Source: Hemibagrus wyckioides (Eukaryota > Chordata > Actinopteri > Siluriformes > Bagridae). Taken from it: 64,000 nt of DNA. The DNA lies in assembly GCF_019097595.1 (NCBI RefSeq), contig NC_080711.1:13434928-13498927 (forward strand). The letters are read 5' to 3'. The notes under the pieces are model-generated. The model saw only the letters and a list, made by a program, of their open reading frames with translations. It was not told the origin of the DNA and ran no database searches. This document shows, in pieces, positions 24,095 through 36,378 of the stretch (the stretch's first letter is position 1; every line of letters begins with the position of its first letter). A program made the translations under genes and the position numbers.

Positions 24095-24980
24095 GCTTGC
24101 AATCCAGCGCCTCTGGGCAAGGAGATGCTCAGACTGGTTAGACAGTGTAGAAGATTTTTCACACATTTGGCATCTTAGATCTTCTGGTACCAATAGGAGA
24201 GGTGGAATTCACGACTACACCTGGTAACAGCTTTAGAAATGTGTGTGTGTGTGATTGAGAGAGTGTGTGAGAGAGAAAGAGACAGAGAGAGAGAGCGCGC
24301 GTGCATGCATAACTATCAGTGTCGCATTCTCTGGCATTTCGATTACAGTGTCTGTGTGGACGTGTATGTAACGTGTGCTTTACATATGTGTGTAAATATC
24401 ATCCGTATCAAGCAATGACTATGCCACTGATTACATAAACAGCTTAATCAAAGTTGATGCCATGTTATAGTAATAATAGGAATACAGCATGTGGTTCATT
24501 AAGATGGTTTATTGTTACTGCCAACAAAGAGATGTCCCACAGGTTCCGTATGTGTGTATCTTTAGTGTAATGATGCAATGATCTGACCTTTTTCCATTTC
24601 TGACAAGATACTTCTGGGTTGCAGCCGATACCTGATACTGATAGAATACTGGCATCCTCATACTGAATCTCTAAGGGTTTTTTTGTTTAGTTATGCAAAC
24701 CATTAACAGCATTACTGTGGCTTCCTTTAAACCAAGGTGTGTTCTCTGAGTCATGATTCTTCAATCTGTCAGCATTACACACATCCACAGTGTCTTAGAA
24801 TGTAAAATTGTCTAATCCAATTTAATACAGTTCCAGTATTTTAGGCTGCTATAGGCCCTGGTGGCAGTATACAGCACTGGATTGGTGCATGCCTCATTCT
24901 TGCTGTTTCTTTCTCTTAAACGAGAGTGGGTTGAAATAAAAACCCCGGAGTGGTTATGAAATTCTGTACTGTATGAAGTA

Positions 24981-25048
24981 TGATACTGTACCTTGCAAGG
25001 GTGGATATAGAAGAAGAAGAAGAAGAAGCCTGGCAAGGTACAGTATCA
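24981..25048. repeat. 16-bp perfect inverted repeat with GAA-rich loop
   Basis: The arm 24981-24996 (TGATACTGTACCTTGC) is the exact reverse complement of 25033-25048. The 36-nt spacer is mostly (GAA)n. A few further base pairs extend the stem imperfectly inward. It lies upstream of the tlcd4 start exon. Confidence 0.9.
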
Positions 25049-26547
25049 GAGGCATCTGTGGCTCACTGTACTGCATCATTAAACTTAATTACTTACTTAA
25101 TATAGCATGGTAATGCTTCTACAACTGATGTTTGTATATATCCATTGTGTCAGTACACTTTACACAGTGAAACTTTATAAGCCATCATATCATGAGGATC
25201 AAACATTTTCACATCCAGTTATTTTACACTAGCCGAATCAGTTGTGAATGTGCATTTTTATGCCTCAGTGTCTCAGTATGTAACAGCCATGGTGGACTTT
25301 TGTCTTAAGGTCAGCACGAGACAGCCATGTCTCTGTTTTCATGATAAAGGAAAGAATGGCAGCGAGTCATTTGATCATTGGTCTTTCCATGCACCTTAAT
25401 CAACAGCCTATTGTTACTGCATTGTCAGCTGCATACTGAGCTAGATTAATTATTTAAACCTTACTTAGGGGAAAAGGTGTTGCGCCTTGTTTATGCTGGC
25501 ATTTAAATCAGATTTTGGGATTGTAGTCCATTGTTTAGCTGACAGAGACTGATTATGTGGAGTTTGCAACACAGGACTTTGGCCAGTCTTAGCAAAAGGC
25601 CATGTTTGGGCATCATGTGGAAATTCTGAAATCCAGATTTATTTGTTGTTGATAGATAGAAATTCACAGCAATGTTACTGGATGTTACTGTGCTAACTAA
25701 ATATTATGTAGGATATATGTAAGATTGTCTAAATAAATGCTCAGAGATTTTGATCAAATTTGTAAATTCTGTATGTTGGGAAATGTAGGCCAAGGCAGAT
25801 TAGAATTCTTTGGGAATGAGTGTTTTCTGGTCACTTCCTAATTTCTGTTTAGCTCAGTGTGTGTTGCGGAGCTAATGTTGCATTTCATAGCACCTCTAGC
25901 ATTCTGGCTTGAAGTTGCGAAAAAGTATATATAAAAGACTGTGCTTATATTTGCACACATTTGTGTGTCTATGTTTGTGTAACAGAGAGAAAGGGGTAGA
26001 AATATGAAAGTGAACTGAAGAAACCCCAGAGCACTCAGGATCGCTTTTACTGTTAGTGTACTGAGAGACATTGACCCTACTCATTTACAGCGCACACACA
26101 CACAGCATGTCTGTTTTTAATTTCACTCCTACATGTTGTACAGCATTTCTCCTTGTATCAACTTCACAAATTTTCCTCAAATCCTTTTACTTCAACTTCT
26201 AAAATCTGTAACTAAATGTTCATGCATGCTTTCCTTCACTGCTAACTCAAGCCCCCTTGTTTCTCAGTCTGTATCATGATTGTTTTCTGATGATTATAAG
26301 AGCAGACCAGCAAATATTCTTATCAATCCTGAATAGCTACCAGTGCATTCTCATCTACCATTGTACTAACATGTTCCCATGTGGGGGGAAATGCTGGCTG
26401 AACCAGTCTGTGTTGTTTTCTTGAGAAAGTATTTTTTGGCTGCTGTGATTCAGACACTGAGATAGATATAAAAACTGGAGGATTTTTTGTTGGTTTATTG
26501 GCTCACATCTGCTCCTTTTGTGATGTGTGTGTGTGTGTTTGTTGCAG

Positions 26548-26704
26548 GTGAGTGAGTGATGGAGGCAAGAGAGTTGTACGTGGTGGCTGGAAGCTTCATC
26601 GGGTTCCAACTGTTCTTCTCTGGCGTCAGCCCATTAGTGTCGTCTACGTTAACACGGGGCTATGGGAAACTCCCACCGAACAAAATCAATGAGTGGAATT
26701 CCAG
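26548..26704 (+). CDS. tlcd4: tlcd4 exon with start codon (coding part 26559-26704)
   Basis: The acceptor TTGCAG ends at 26547. Eleven nt of 5' UTR precede ATG at 26559. An in-frame GTG just upstream is not the start. It encodes residues 1-48 plus two bases of codon 49, including the first membrane segment (about 6-28). The donor AG|GTACTA is followed directly by a (CA)n microsatellite in intron 1. Confidence 0.92.
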
Positions 26705-27355
26705 GTACTATACACACACACACACACACACACACACTCAGCACCAACGTAATAGATCGCATTCAGTGCAAGATAACATCAGTAGAACATTATCCAGCAT
26801 TGAATGTGTTTCAATTTATCTGTCGTGTTTGTCTGAAGTTAATCTTAGTTATTCCCATAATATACCACACACCATCAACTCACAGCTCTGGTTCCCACTG
26901 TGTTGCTAAATGCGTCTCTCAATCTCTCACTGAGTCAGTACTTTGTCTTATGTCTGAAAGGTGCACTAGTATCTCTTGAAGCATGCAAAGCTGTTAGAGA
27001 TCACAATGGCAGATTCAACACCCATGAACAGTCAGTTTAAACCGTTGTAACTGAAACCTCTGTGGATTTGGAGGAGGGCTCAAGGAAAAATCCACCCTGA
27101 AAAATCAACCTGTTCCCTCCCCTATTAAACTGCATTGAAACTGTACTAGCGATTACAGTGTGACATCAGAACAGTACACAATAGGTAACCAGAATCGCTA
27201 AACGCATCACAAATAATTAACCGTAAAAATATTTCGTGGGTTTCAGAGTAGAGATTTCATTTAAGAGAGAGGTGTGTCCCAAATCACATACTTATACACT
27301 GTTATGTGCTATATAGTGTCAGTTCTGTGTTCATATTGAAAATTCCAAGAAGTTG

Positions 27356-27454
<99 letters not shown>

Positions 27455-29894
27455 TTCCATGTGAGAAGACACAGCTCAGACCCCTAGTTAACCACAATAC
27501 AGTGCAACCTTTAACCTGGCTAGCATTCCATCATGAAATGCATCTTTCAGTAAAGAAAACTTTTCTCTTGTTAAATGCAGCTGTCTATATATTTGCACAA
27601 AGCACACATATTTCTCTAAGCGCACCATTCACATTATGGCCTTAAAAAGCATTTTAAAGCTGCACTCCATTTCTCAACTGATGTTTTTCTGGCAGACGTG
27701 TGCCTCTAGAAGACGTCTTCATTGTAGCCGTTCGCGATAAGGAGCTGTCAATCCTGCTCCTTTCATACTAAGAAAGAAGGAACATTTTTACTTTTATCTG
27801 GACCTATTATCAGATGAAATTTAAGTCACTTTATTGTTTTTTTTTTTTATTCAAATAAATAAACACTTGAAGCAAAATCTCTCCAGAGTCTACACAGCAC
27901 TATTCCAGACCCAGACTGTCAGACGGGACTACTGAACTTCTCTGTCTGTCTGTCTGTCTGTCTATACTGACTTGTTATTGCGTCCCTAGGCTTGTGTCCA
28001 CTGTCCACGCGATGATTGTCGGCCTTTTCTGCCTTTACATCTTGTGGTTTGATGACGCCGTCAACGCAGATCCAGTCTGGTAAGCGGAAGACAAGGAGCT
28101 TAAAGGGGAATGCTGCTCATTCATCTCCGCACACCTCACACTGACCATCACCCTCCAAGCATTTAGTGAGAGCTTGAGACTAATTTGTTTATGTAGCATT
28201 TGCAAATTTGACCAGTGAGCACTGCATTTTTGTGGAAACTCAGATTGTTGGTTAAAGAGTCTAAAGTTGAAATTGTCATGATGATAATTTACCAATGTCT
28301 GAGATTCCTAAAGTCTGAATGGATCATAGTTTTCTATGGACTATTCAGTGAGACAGATTCCCCTTTATGTGAATAGGCATGTTTTCACTGAGTTTCTGGA
28401 ACCTTCTAAGGAACGGATTTGGACTATAATCAAGAATTATACAGCTACTGTACACAGCAACACAGCTTTGTTGTTATATGTTGATGTTTAGGAATACATT
28501 CATTTCCACTACTGGTGTCATGTATCCATCTGATACTGTGCCTCAATTACGGATATTCATACTCATAAAAAAGTAGTTCCAACATACAAAACCAAGTAAC
28601 AGCATGAGGCGTAGGCTTTCTTTAGGTTGTCGTGCCGGCACAAAATGACAAGAACCTGAACATATCTCATGATTAGCTATCAAAGCAGACTGCAACCTAA
28701 GCTCTTTGAAAATATCAAGAGGAGTTGATACAGCATCTGCCGACGATACAAGCTACCTGATAAAGTATCTTAAACATGAATGTCAGCCAGATGAGTTCAC
28801 GCTAGCTTTGCAAAAAAATATCTATAAGCATTCATGATAAAATAAAAAGAAAAACACATCACACCTAGGGATTCTTGCTCAGTGAATACAATAAAACGTA
28901 TTTTACATACAACTATACATAAATATTTTTCTTAAATGAAACAAAACTGTTCTCCATTGTAAGCCTTCTTTGATCCAAAGGTAACTAACTAATTCGCTGT
29001 ACATGAAGTAAAGCTAATGATATAAAAATGAGCTAAAGACTTGAAAGCATCCCTGATGAACCAGATTTCTTCATACTAAGTCATTTTCTCATTTCAGTTT
29101 TGGTATCAGTATGGGTATCGTCGAGCACCAAAAAATAAAACTCTTCACATTCCTTTTGAAGAAAATGGTTTCGATGGATCCCTTAATGATGTTAAATATT
29201 AATATTAAAAGAAGTTAAACCAGGTATCAGTATGGAGAACTGATTGTTCATTGAGTTTCTTCCCTGTTTATATAAAAATATTCTAGCTATGTGAGCCATT
29301 AACCTTGGTTATTAGCTAACATATGTGCAGTATCGATATTTTCTTATTGTTTACACACCATGAATGGGAGGTAAAACTATTCTTAAAAACCTTATCAATT
29401 AGTGATGCTTACTACTGCAGACTATGACAGTAGGCCCTGAATAGAGGAAATACACCTATAGTTCCTTGGTTCCTGAAAAGGTTCTTACTGTGGAAACATG
29501 CCTAATGGGTACGTTAGAGTGCTCCTGCATTGTGAAGCTGGAGTTTTGGAGGTGTGTCTTGACCTCTCTAAGCACAAAACAGCTCTCTTATATTTGTTTG
29601 TCCTCTTGTCTTTCTCTCTGTTTCTGTTCTTCTGTTCCTTTCTGTTTCTGTTCTTTTTTGCCTGCTGTCTGTCTGGTCTGCATCTTTGCATCCTGAAAGA
29701 GAAGAATGGTAATGTCTCCGTTGTGGTCTCCCTCTTTTCCCCCCAATCTCTGCGTGTTCCTTTCCCTTTTTATTTCCAACCTTCAGTCTGATTTGCTCCT
29801 GTAATGATGCGCACGTCTATCTATCCTTCTGGTCTGCCTACTTTTCTGAATTACCCTCCCATATGGCTGTTTTGCCTCCATCTATGTCATGCTG

Positions 29895-29926
<32 letters not shown>

Positions 29927-30875
29927 ACTGGTCTCTCTACTTCATTCTGTCTTCCTCAGAATCAGAGAGCTCTTAGTTCTGCCAACAACGCGCCTTTTCA
30001 CAGCACACAACAGCCTCCCCATTTCTTTTTTCTCCGGCTCTGGCTCTTTCTCAGATACCCAGACTCTCTCTGTCTCTCCCTCACCCTCGCATCATGTGAC
30101 ACCCTCGCTTGCCCCCCTGCTACTCTTTGTCTCATTGTGCCTCAGAGCTGCTTCAGCCAGCAAATGCTGATGAGGCAAAAAAAAAAAGAGAGAGAGAGAG
30201 ACAGAGAGAGAGAGACTGAAGGAAATAGGGAGGCTGCAGTGAACCCCCCCACCATCACCACCACACCTTCGCTGCAATAAGCTTGTCTTGTCAAACCTTT
30301 ACACACAGAAGCATGTGCACGCTCCTTTCTAACATCTAGCTGTCCTTCTGTCTGAGCATCTGTGCTTTTGTCATGATGTTCCTTGTGGTGTGTCTGTTTC
30401 TCTGTGATGTACTGAAGTGCATTTTTTCCCCCTTTGAACATGTTAGAAAGGTTCCCTTCACAATCCCTTCGCAACACCTTTCTGTGTCTCTTCAGATTTT
30501 CCTCATATCTTTTTCTTTTGTCTCCTTGAATACAATCTGTGAACACATGTCACATCTCTGATTTACTGAAAGCGTCGCATTTATTCACTCAGCTAGTTAC
30601 AGACATGGTTTCACACTGGCCTTTTCTTTATGTCTTTCTATGCAAAAGCACATTGGATAGCTTCCTGTGATGAATACAGTCTGTATTACAATCAGCTCCA
30701 GAATTACTGGCACCTTTCAGATAATGAGCAAAAATAAAGATTTTTGTATATATAATTTTTTTTTCTTTTTACAGTTTTCAAGCATTTTTTCTGGAAAATT
30801 CTGTTCTTATTAAGAGAATTAATATTTAGAGAGGCCAAATTGATGCACTTTTGGTTGTGATTGTGCCTAATTGTA

Positions 30876-30911
<36 letters not shown>

Positions 30912-33900
30912 TGTTGCATTATGAACTGCTTGGGGATTTCTGTGCATCTCAGCAACAAAGCTCTTTGGTTTCCCTCAGTGCTAATGAATGCTAAAGGGAT
31001 TTTCAATGTATACAAGCACATATACACTATATGGCTAAATGTTTGTGGGAACACCCAGTCTGTGTAGAATATATTTATATGCTGTATTATAACAGCATGA
31101 CAATGCCCCTGTGCACAAAGCGAGCTCCATGAAGACATTGTTTGTCAAGTTTGGAGTAGAAGAACTGCACTGAGTCCTGACCTCAACCCTGCTGAACACC
31201 TTGGGGATAAACTGGAATGCCAAATGTGCTCCAGGCCTCCTCTCCTGACATCAGTGCCTGACCTCAAATATTCCCTTTTCTGAAGAAAGGGGTTATTATG
31301 ACAGCAAAGGGAGACTGGAACAGGAAACTCAAACAAACACATATGGCTGGTAATGGTCAGGTGTCCACATACTTTTGTCCATATAGTGTATACTTTCCAG
31401 GGAAGCAGCAAAGAAAGAAAGAAATTATAAAGCAAAGAAAGAAAGTTATATATAAATTATAAATAATCTTTAAATTGATATGTCTCAGATTTTTATGTAC
31501 ATACATTTTATGTTCCTCACATTTTGTTATTTATTACAGAGGCAGTAATTTCACCAGAAAATATTATTTATAAAAATATATATTTATATGAGAATATTTT
31601 GCTGTTTTTTTGTTTTGTTTTGTTTTGCTTTTTGTGAAAAATGTCTGTTTCTCATTTTCATGAAGGTGCTCTTAATTCTGAAGTGTATTTCACTGGTAGT
31701 TGTGCTCTAGCTTTCCTTTTACCCCCTAGTTACCAGGAACACAAGGCCAAATACCCGGTAGAGCTCTGTATCATGTCTGTTGCAACACACTGATAGAAAA
31801 ATAATCTCTGTCTGATAACAATGAACTTATGACTTATGACAAAGTTCAGTAGCATGTGGCGGCGCATTTCCTGTCAGATTAACTTAATCTATTCTATTTA
31901 CTTAAAATTTCTCCCATTCCAAATAAAAAAAGCTATATCCTGTGTCCTGCATAGCGTAGCAGTAGGACTGGTTCATGTAGGACAGACAGTGATGTCCTGC
32001 AGTGTTCCGCTTTGTGAGGAGGATCTCAATTGGTTAATAAGTTGTAGCCCTCAAGTGCACTGACTTTAAAACAGGAATGTTGTATCTAGCTCAGGGAGCC
32101 AAGAGCACCACGCCTTTTCATGTAATAATTCCTCCTAATTCCTTTTGACCTTATTACAGTGCAGCACGCTTGGTTGAAGTTTTAAACAAATCCAGTCTTA
32201 CTGGTTTAGCACGAGAGTTCGGTGTTAACAGTACCTTCACCTAAACTGACATGACGACTGCTCTGAAAGTGAAACCCAATGATCTTGAAACTGTGTGGGA
32301 CTCACTGTTGAGAGAGAATGGAGATGCAAAACACACACATACGCACACACAGAAAAAATACACTTTCATTATGCTTCATGTACAAGTGAAGATATCGTAT
32401 ATAAGAGAAGTGACCCTGTATGTGGCCGAATAGCCTTTGGAATGAACTTGAGAATGTGACAAAATTCTGTACATTAGATAGGTGAAATATACAGCTGTGG
32501 TCTAAGTCTGAAATTGGTTAGCATTTGGAATGCTAGCATCTATTCAGATTTTCCGGATGTTCTGCAGCTACAGTATTGTATGATCTCCGTTACAGACAGA
32601 AGAGGATTATAAAGGTTTGTTGTGTTATCATCATGGTGACTAAACAATTAACAGGCTCTTGCGTCTATGTTGTTGGCACGTAGTGTGCAGCTTGATTTGG
32701 GTGTGGATTTGACAAACGTTTACATAAATATTATTTATACACGTATTTATACATGTTGAGAAAGGACAAATCAGTTGGTACACCAATGAGGCATGAAATG
32801 TTTGCGAACTGAAGATTGGGAAGGTGATGAGATGTGAAGAATTTAGGTAAATAGTTTGTCATTGCTGCTGCCTGGTGGTTAAATGGAGCTTGAAAGTTTG
32901 TGTGCATGAGAGTGTGATTAGATTTAGATTTGGTGTAGCTCAGACAGAAAGCATTTGCCTCTTTCACTGGGGCTAAAAGGTCAGTGAAGGTGACATCGGT
33001 ACCCTCCACAGGTGTAACTGAGCCCGGTGTTCACTGTGGCATCTGGTTTCACACACAACCTCGTCTACTGGACACCTGCCACTTACTGTATATCCATTAC
33101 AGAGTCACTTTACTGTTAAGAGAGCATGTTTTACTCTATACACACCAGCCACCGAAAACAAGCCAGTCACGATAACGTTACAATAAAATGCATCATTTGT
33201 ATATAGAACGGTGTCACAGTTATAGCAGGCTTTATAGAGAAATAATAAATAAAATGATGCCTTTATAAAATATCCTAATGTTTGTTACTGTACATTTTTA
33301 CTTGATTAAAATGTTCAATTATTTATTCGATCTCAAATCACAGGCATGCTGACGCATGTCTTACACAATACTACGCCTGCACACATTCAGTAGTATTAAG
33401 TGTGTGTGAGAAAGCCTGAATGTTCCTAGTAACTGACAGATGGTGTATAGGGGAGTGGTTACCCCTTTGCGTAGTGTAATTAATTGTAATATATAATAAA
33501 ATCTTATAGTGATGTCACACTTGTGGCTCTTAGCAAAACTCTTTTCTTTTATGAAAGCTCCTCTTTTATGTTCTGCCATTTGTATCTGCTTAACACATTA
33601 TAAATTAGCATTTAGTTGGTTTGGCAACTCGTCCATGAAGCAGCTGAGCAGAGCCTCACCATTTAGATTAACAAATGTTAATCTTTCAAAAGTCCCCTTC
33701 CACAAATTCCATACATTTTCAATTCCAGTTAAAGAAATGTTGCTAATTGACAGATATACTTTAAGCAAGGGTTAATTTGATTTTCTCATCTGCAATCATT
33801 TAGCACCCTAGAGTTTTTATTGCATCTAGTCATCAAATAGGACCTGCAACAAACATTAATAAAAGCCCATTGGGGCAGGAATCGTGATGCCCTATGCTTG

Positions 33901-36378
33901 CACTTTGCTGTGAGTAATAAAGTGGAGCGAACAGGACAGATAATGACACGGTTGCTTGAGGCACTATCTTGTCAGGTTGTCTGTCTGTTTGTGTGTTCAT
34001 CCAGGATTCTCTTTAGCACAATTTTTTAGCAGAAGTGGTTGAATGTTTGGATGATGGAATTTTGATTGTAACCAGCAGATGAATTGATTAGATTTTGCAA
34101 GTGATAAAAACAGGGTCAAGATCACAGCAAGATCAGATTATTCTTCTTCAGTAGCTTCCTTCCTGTTTCTCATGCAGTGGTCATTTTGACAAACTCAAGA
34201 CTCAGTTTTTGCCATCAGTCCGTCTGTCATGCTGTCTGTCTGTCAGTGTGTCTGTCCAAGATTCTCATTAGTGTGATATCTCAAGAACGAGGGGTTGAAT
34301 GTTTGTAGGATTTATATGGAATTGTGATTGTAACCAGCAGATGAACTGATTAGACTATGGAATTGGTCCAAACAAATGTCTGAAATAGTTTTTCATCTCT
34401 AGCTTCCTTTCTGTTTGAAGTATATTTTAAGGGTATGTCTGGCATACAAATTAGTAACAAGAAGGACTATACTTGGCGTGCCATCTGTGCCATTTGTTTA
34501 TATTTGTTACAGCAACAAAGACAAACTGTAAGTGCAGACAGTGTCTCTAAGATGCACGGAACCGTTACTATGATAAGATACTGCAAACAATGAGAGAGAG
34601 GGATTTTGGAGTGGATAATGTCTGTATATCAGCGATGCGTGTGCAACACAGTGGACCTTGTTTCCCGTGCACAGATTGCACAGCTAGTTTTAGGTCTTTT
34701 ATTTGTTTTTAAGATTGAGCAGCCCATGTTAATGATGTATATCAGTTCATCTGTGTTCATAATAGTTAAAGAACCCATTCAGAAGGAGCGTATGCTAGAG
34801 TGTATGCTGGTTAATTGTATATATTCTCTCAGCTGCATTTTGTGGGGATCCTCTTAGAATTCACTAGATAGTAGCCTGTAGCATAAGTTAAGCCTCTGCT
34901 GAATAGTTCATCATTTCAAAGAACAGCATAAGGAAATGTAGTTGTGTGGAAAGCTGAGGGAGAAAATGCCATGCGTAGTAAATCCTTTCCCACTCTATGA
35001 AAGCATGAAAATCGGCTCAGGTATGACATCATCTGTTTTCTAGAGAGTTCCGTGGGCGAGCACTGAATCTAACGCAAAGAGCAGCTGGCAGTCAAAGGCA
35101 CAATACACTCACACACCCTGCCTTTGTCCAGTAAAGGACTGTCAACAAGCTGCTTGAGCTGGAAGGGAGCTCAAGCGGCGCAACAGTAGCTGGTCATGTG
35201 CTGCCTAATGCTTGTCAGACTCGGGCGTCTGAGAGCGGGGATTAAGTTATGCTCGGTTTTTATGTACATTCTGCAAATAGATTTAATATTCACATGGCTT
35301 TTGTTGTGGTTTCAGTCTTAAGCCTTCTGAGCCCTCATTCAAAAGTACATTTTGTGAGTAATAGAAGTAAAGGTGTAGGTTTGTGCAACTCAGTAGACTG
35401 ATGTATTGTACATTTTGATATAGTTTTATCTGTGCTATTGAAGGAGATGTATTTTTCTATTCCTCTACAATGCTTTATTGTTTGTGTTGCTCTTTTCTTT
35501 TTGTCTTCACAGGGGAGATCCAAATTTGGTCAAGCTCAATGTCGCCATTACATGTGGCTACCTGCTTTATGGTGAGCATTTTACTCAGGTTTTACCATTT
35601 CATCATGCGTAATAATGTCTGTTTGCTGATATCCACACCTCTCCACTCTCTCAGACCTGCTGCTGCTAGCCTGCAACTGGAGCACCATGGGAGACAGCTT
35701 TTTTGTGTGTCACCACTTGGCGGCACTCTACGCATATGGATATGTGCTGGTACGCATAGTCATTCAGTATGCAATGCTAAAACTGATGATAACCTGAAGG
35801 TTTATTTTTCCTGGAAATAATTTCCAATTGCATTTTACTTCTATTATTTTTATGTATATATTGCTTATTTCTGTATCACCATAGACACGTGGGGTGCTTC
35901 CATATTTTGCAAACTTCCGACTTATTTCGGAATTATCAACACCGTTCGTGAACCAAAGGTGAGAAATCCTGTGACCTGTGGTCATTATTTTTTGGTTGCG
36001 GTTTTTTTTTTTTTTACGTATGCTTTCGTTCTCTCCAGGTGGTTCTTTGAAGCACTGGCGTACCCTCGCTCTCACCGGCTGGTGGTGGCTAACGGCGTGG
36101 CCATGGCCGTGGCCTTCTTCCTGGTTCGCATCGCTGTGATGCCGCCATACTGGGTGAAAGTGTTCAGTACATTCGGCACGCCTGCCTTTGAGAGGCTTGG
36201 CCTGGGTGCACAGGTGGCCTGGATCGTCTCCTGTGTGTGTCTGGATGTGCTCAACGTTGTATGGATGTATAAAATTGCTCGTGGCTGCTACAGGGTCATC
36301 AGTGGAACAAGTGGCAGGAAGAAAGGTGGAAAGGCAAGCTCTGATGACTTAAACCATGTCAACAATCATATGGACTGA
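26559..36378 (+). CDS. tlcd4: TLC domain-containing protein 4 (TMEM56-like), 6 coding exons, 267 aa
   Basis: Coding exons are 26559-26704, 27990-28079, 35513-35571, 35655-35749, 35885-35958 and 36039-36378. All junctions are GT-AG and the reading frame is kept throughout (804 nt, stop TGA at 36376). The product is 267 aa; human TLCD4 is about 263 aa. It is a multi-pass membrane protein of the TRAM/LAG1/CLN8 (TLC) family. Hydrophobic stretches lie near residues 6-28, 50-69, 87-105, 113-130, 169-190 and 213-238. Family-typical stretches are EWNSR (45-49), ADP-W-G (75-80), the paired histidines H118-H119 in FFVCHHLAALYAY, NFRL (140-143), and PFVNQRWFFEAL (150-161). The start ATG follows a splice acceptor by only 11 nt, so the 5' UTR must continue in an upstream exon. 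TLC proteins act in ER and other membranes in lipid handling; the exact activity of TLCD4 is not well established. Fish have two paralogues (a and b) and I cannot tell which this is. Confidence 0.93.
27356..27454. repeat. (GATA)n microsatellite in tlcd4 intron 1
   Basis: 99 bp of uninterrupted GATA, nearly 25 units. Probably highly polymorphic. Confidence 0.97.
27990..28079 (+). CDS. tlcd4: tlcd4 coding exon 2
   Basis: 90 nt, acceptor CCCTAG, donor TG|GTAAGC. It completes Arg49 and encodes residues 50-78 plus two bases of Trp79. It contains the second membrane segment and the DDAVNADPVW loop that matches TLCD4 proteins. Confidence 0.93.
31025..31388 (+). mobile_element. short Tc1-like MITE in tlcd4 intron 2, 364 bp
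   Basis: Ends CACTATAT at the left and ATATAGTG at the right are flanked on both sides by TA. The interior keeps a plus-strand transposase remnant ([11 protein letters not shown] near 31100, LNPAEHLG near 31190) and lacks the N-terminal half. Confidence 0.8.
33990..34425. repeat. two-copy tandem repeat of about 230 bp in tlcd4 intron 2
   Basis: The series TGTCTGTCTG, CCA(A/G)GATTCTC, GGTTGAATGTTTG, GATTGTAACCAGCAGATGAA and AGCTTCCTT occurs at about 33975-34160 and again at 34220-34410 with many substitutions. It is an old tandem duplication or paired copies of an interspersed repeat. Confidence 0.7.
35040..35300. promoter_or_regulatory. candidate conserved element in tlcd4 intron 2
   Basis: A GC-balanced island (GGCGAGCACTGAATCTAACG, AAGCGGCGCAACAG, CGGGCGTCTGAGAGCGGGG) within an AT-rich intron, about 210 bp before exon 3. 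Not a coding exon of this gene. Confidence 0.22.
35513..35571 (+). CDS. tlcd4: tlcd4 coding exon 3
   Basis: 59 nt, acceptor TTCACAG, donor G|GTGAGC. It encodes GDPNLVKLNVAITCGYLLY (residues 80-98) plus the first base of Asp99. It follows the very long intron 2 (28080-35512) and is only 83 bp from the next exon. Confidence 0.92.
35655..35749 (+). CDS. tlcd4: tlcd4 coding exon 4
   Basis: 95 nt, acceptor CTCTCAG, donor CTG|GTACGC. It encodes residues 99-130 and carries the paired histidines H118-H119 within the FFVCHHLAALYAY stretch, the most diagnostic TLC-family segment of the protein. Confidence 0.93.
35885..35958 (+). CDS. tlcd4: tlcd4 coding exon 5
   Basis: 74 nt, acceptor CACCATAG, donor AG|GTGAGA. 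It starts in phase 0 and encodes residues 131-154 plus two bases of Arg155: TRGVLPYFANFRLISELSTP then FVNQ. The stretch is highly similar to TLCD4 of other vertebrates. Confidence 0.93.
36039..36378 (+). CDS. tlcd4: tlcd4 last coding exon
   Basis: 340 nt including the TGA stop, acceptor CTCTCCAG. It encodes residues 155-267, with two membrane segments (about 169-190 and 213-238) and a hydrophilic, lysine-rich tail ending in NNHMD. The tail has no obvious C-terminal KKXX retrieval signal. Confidence 0.93.

Larger units (their letters stand above)
28080..35512 (+). other. tlcd4 intron 2, 7.4 kb
   Basis: Unusually long compared with the other introns between coding exons (83-1285 bp). It holds a pyrimidine-rich block (29580-30160), a GA tract (about 30180-30215), an ATT tract (30880-30912), a Tc1-like MITE (31025-31388), a tandem repeat (33975-34410) and two low-repeat unique islands (33600-33960, 35040-35300). 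Confidence 0.8.

Noticed and set aside
27356..27454. Regular tandem repeat resembling a CRISPR array
   Set aside because: Simple 4-bp microsatellite with no spacers, in a eukaryotic genome.
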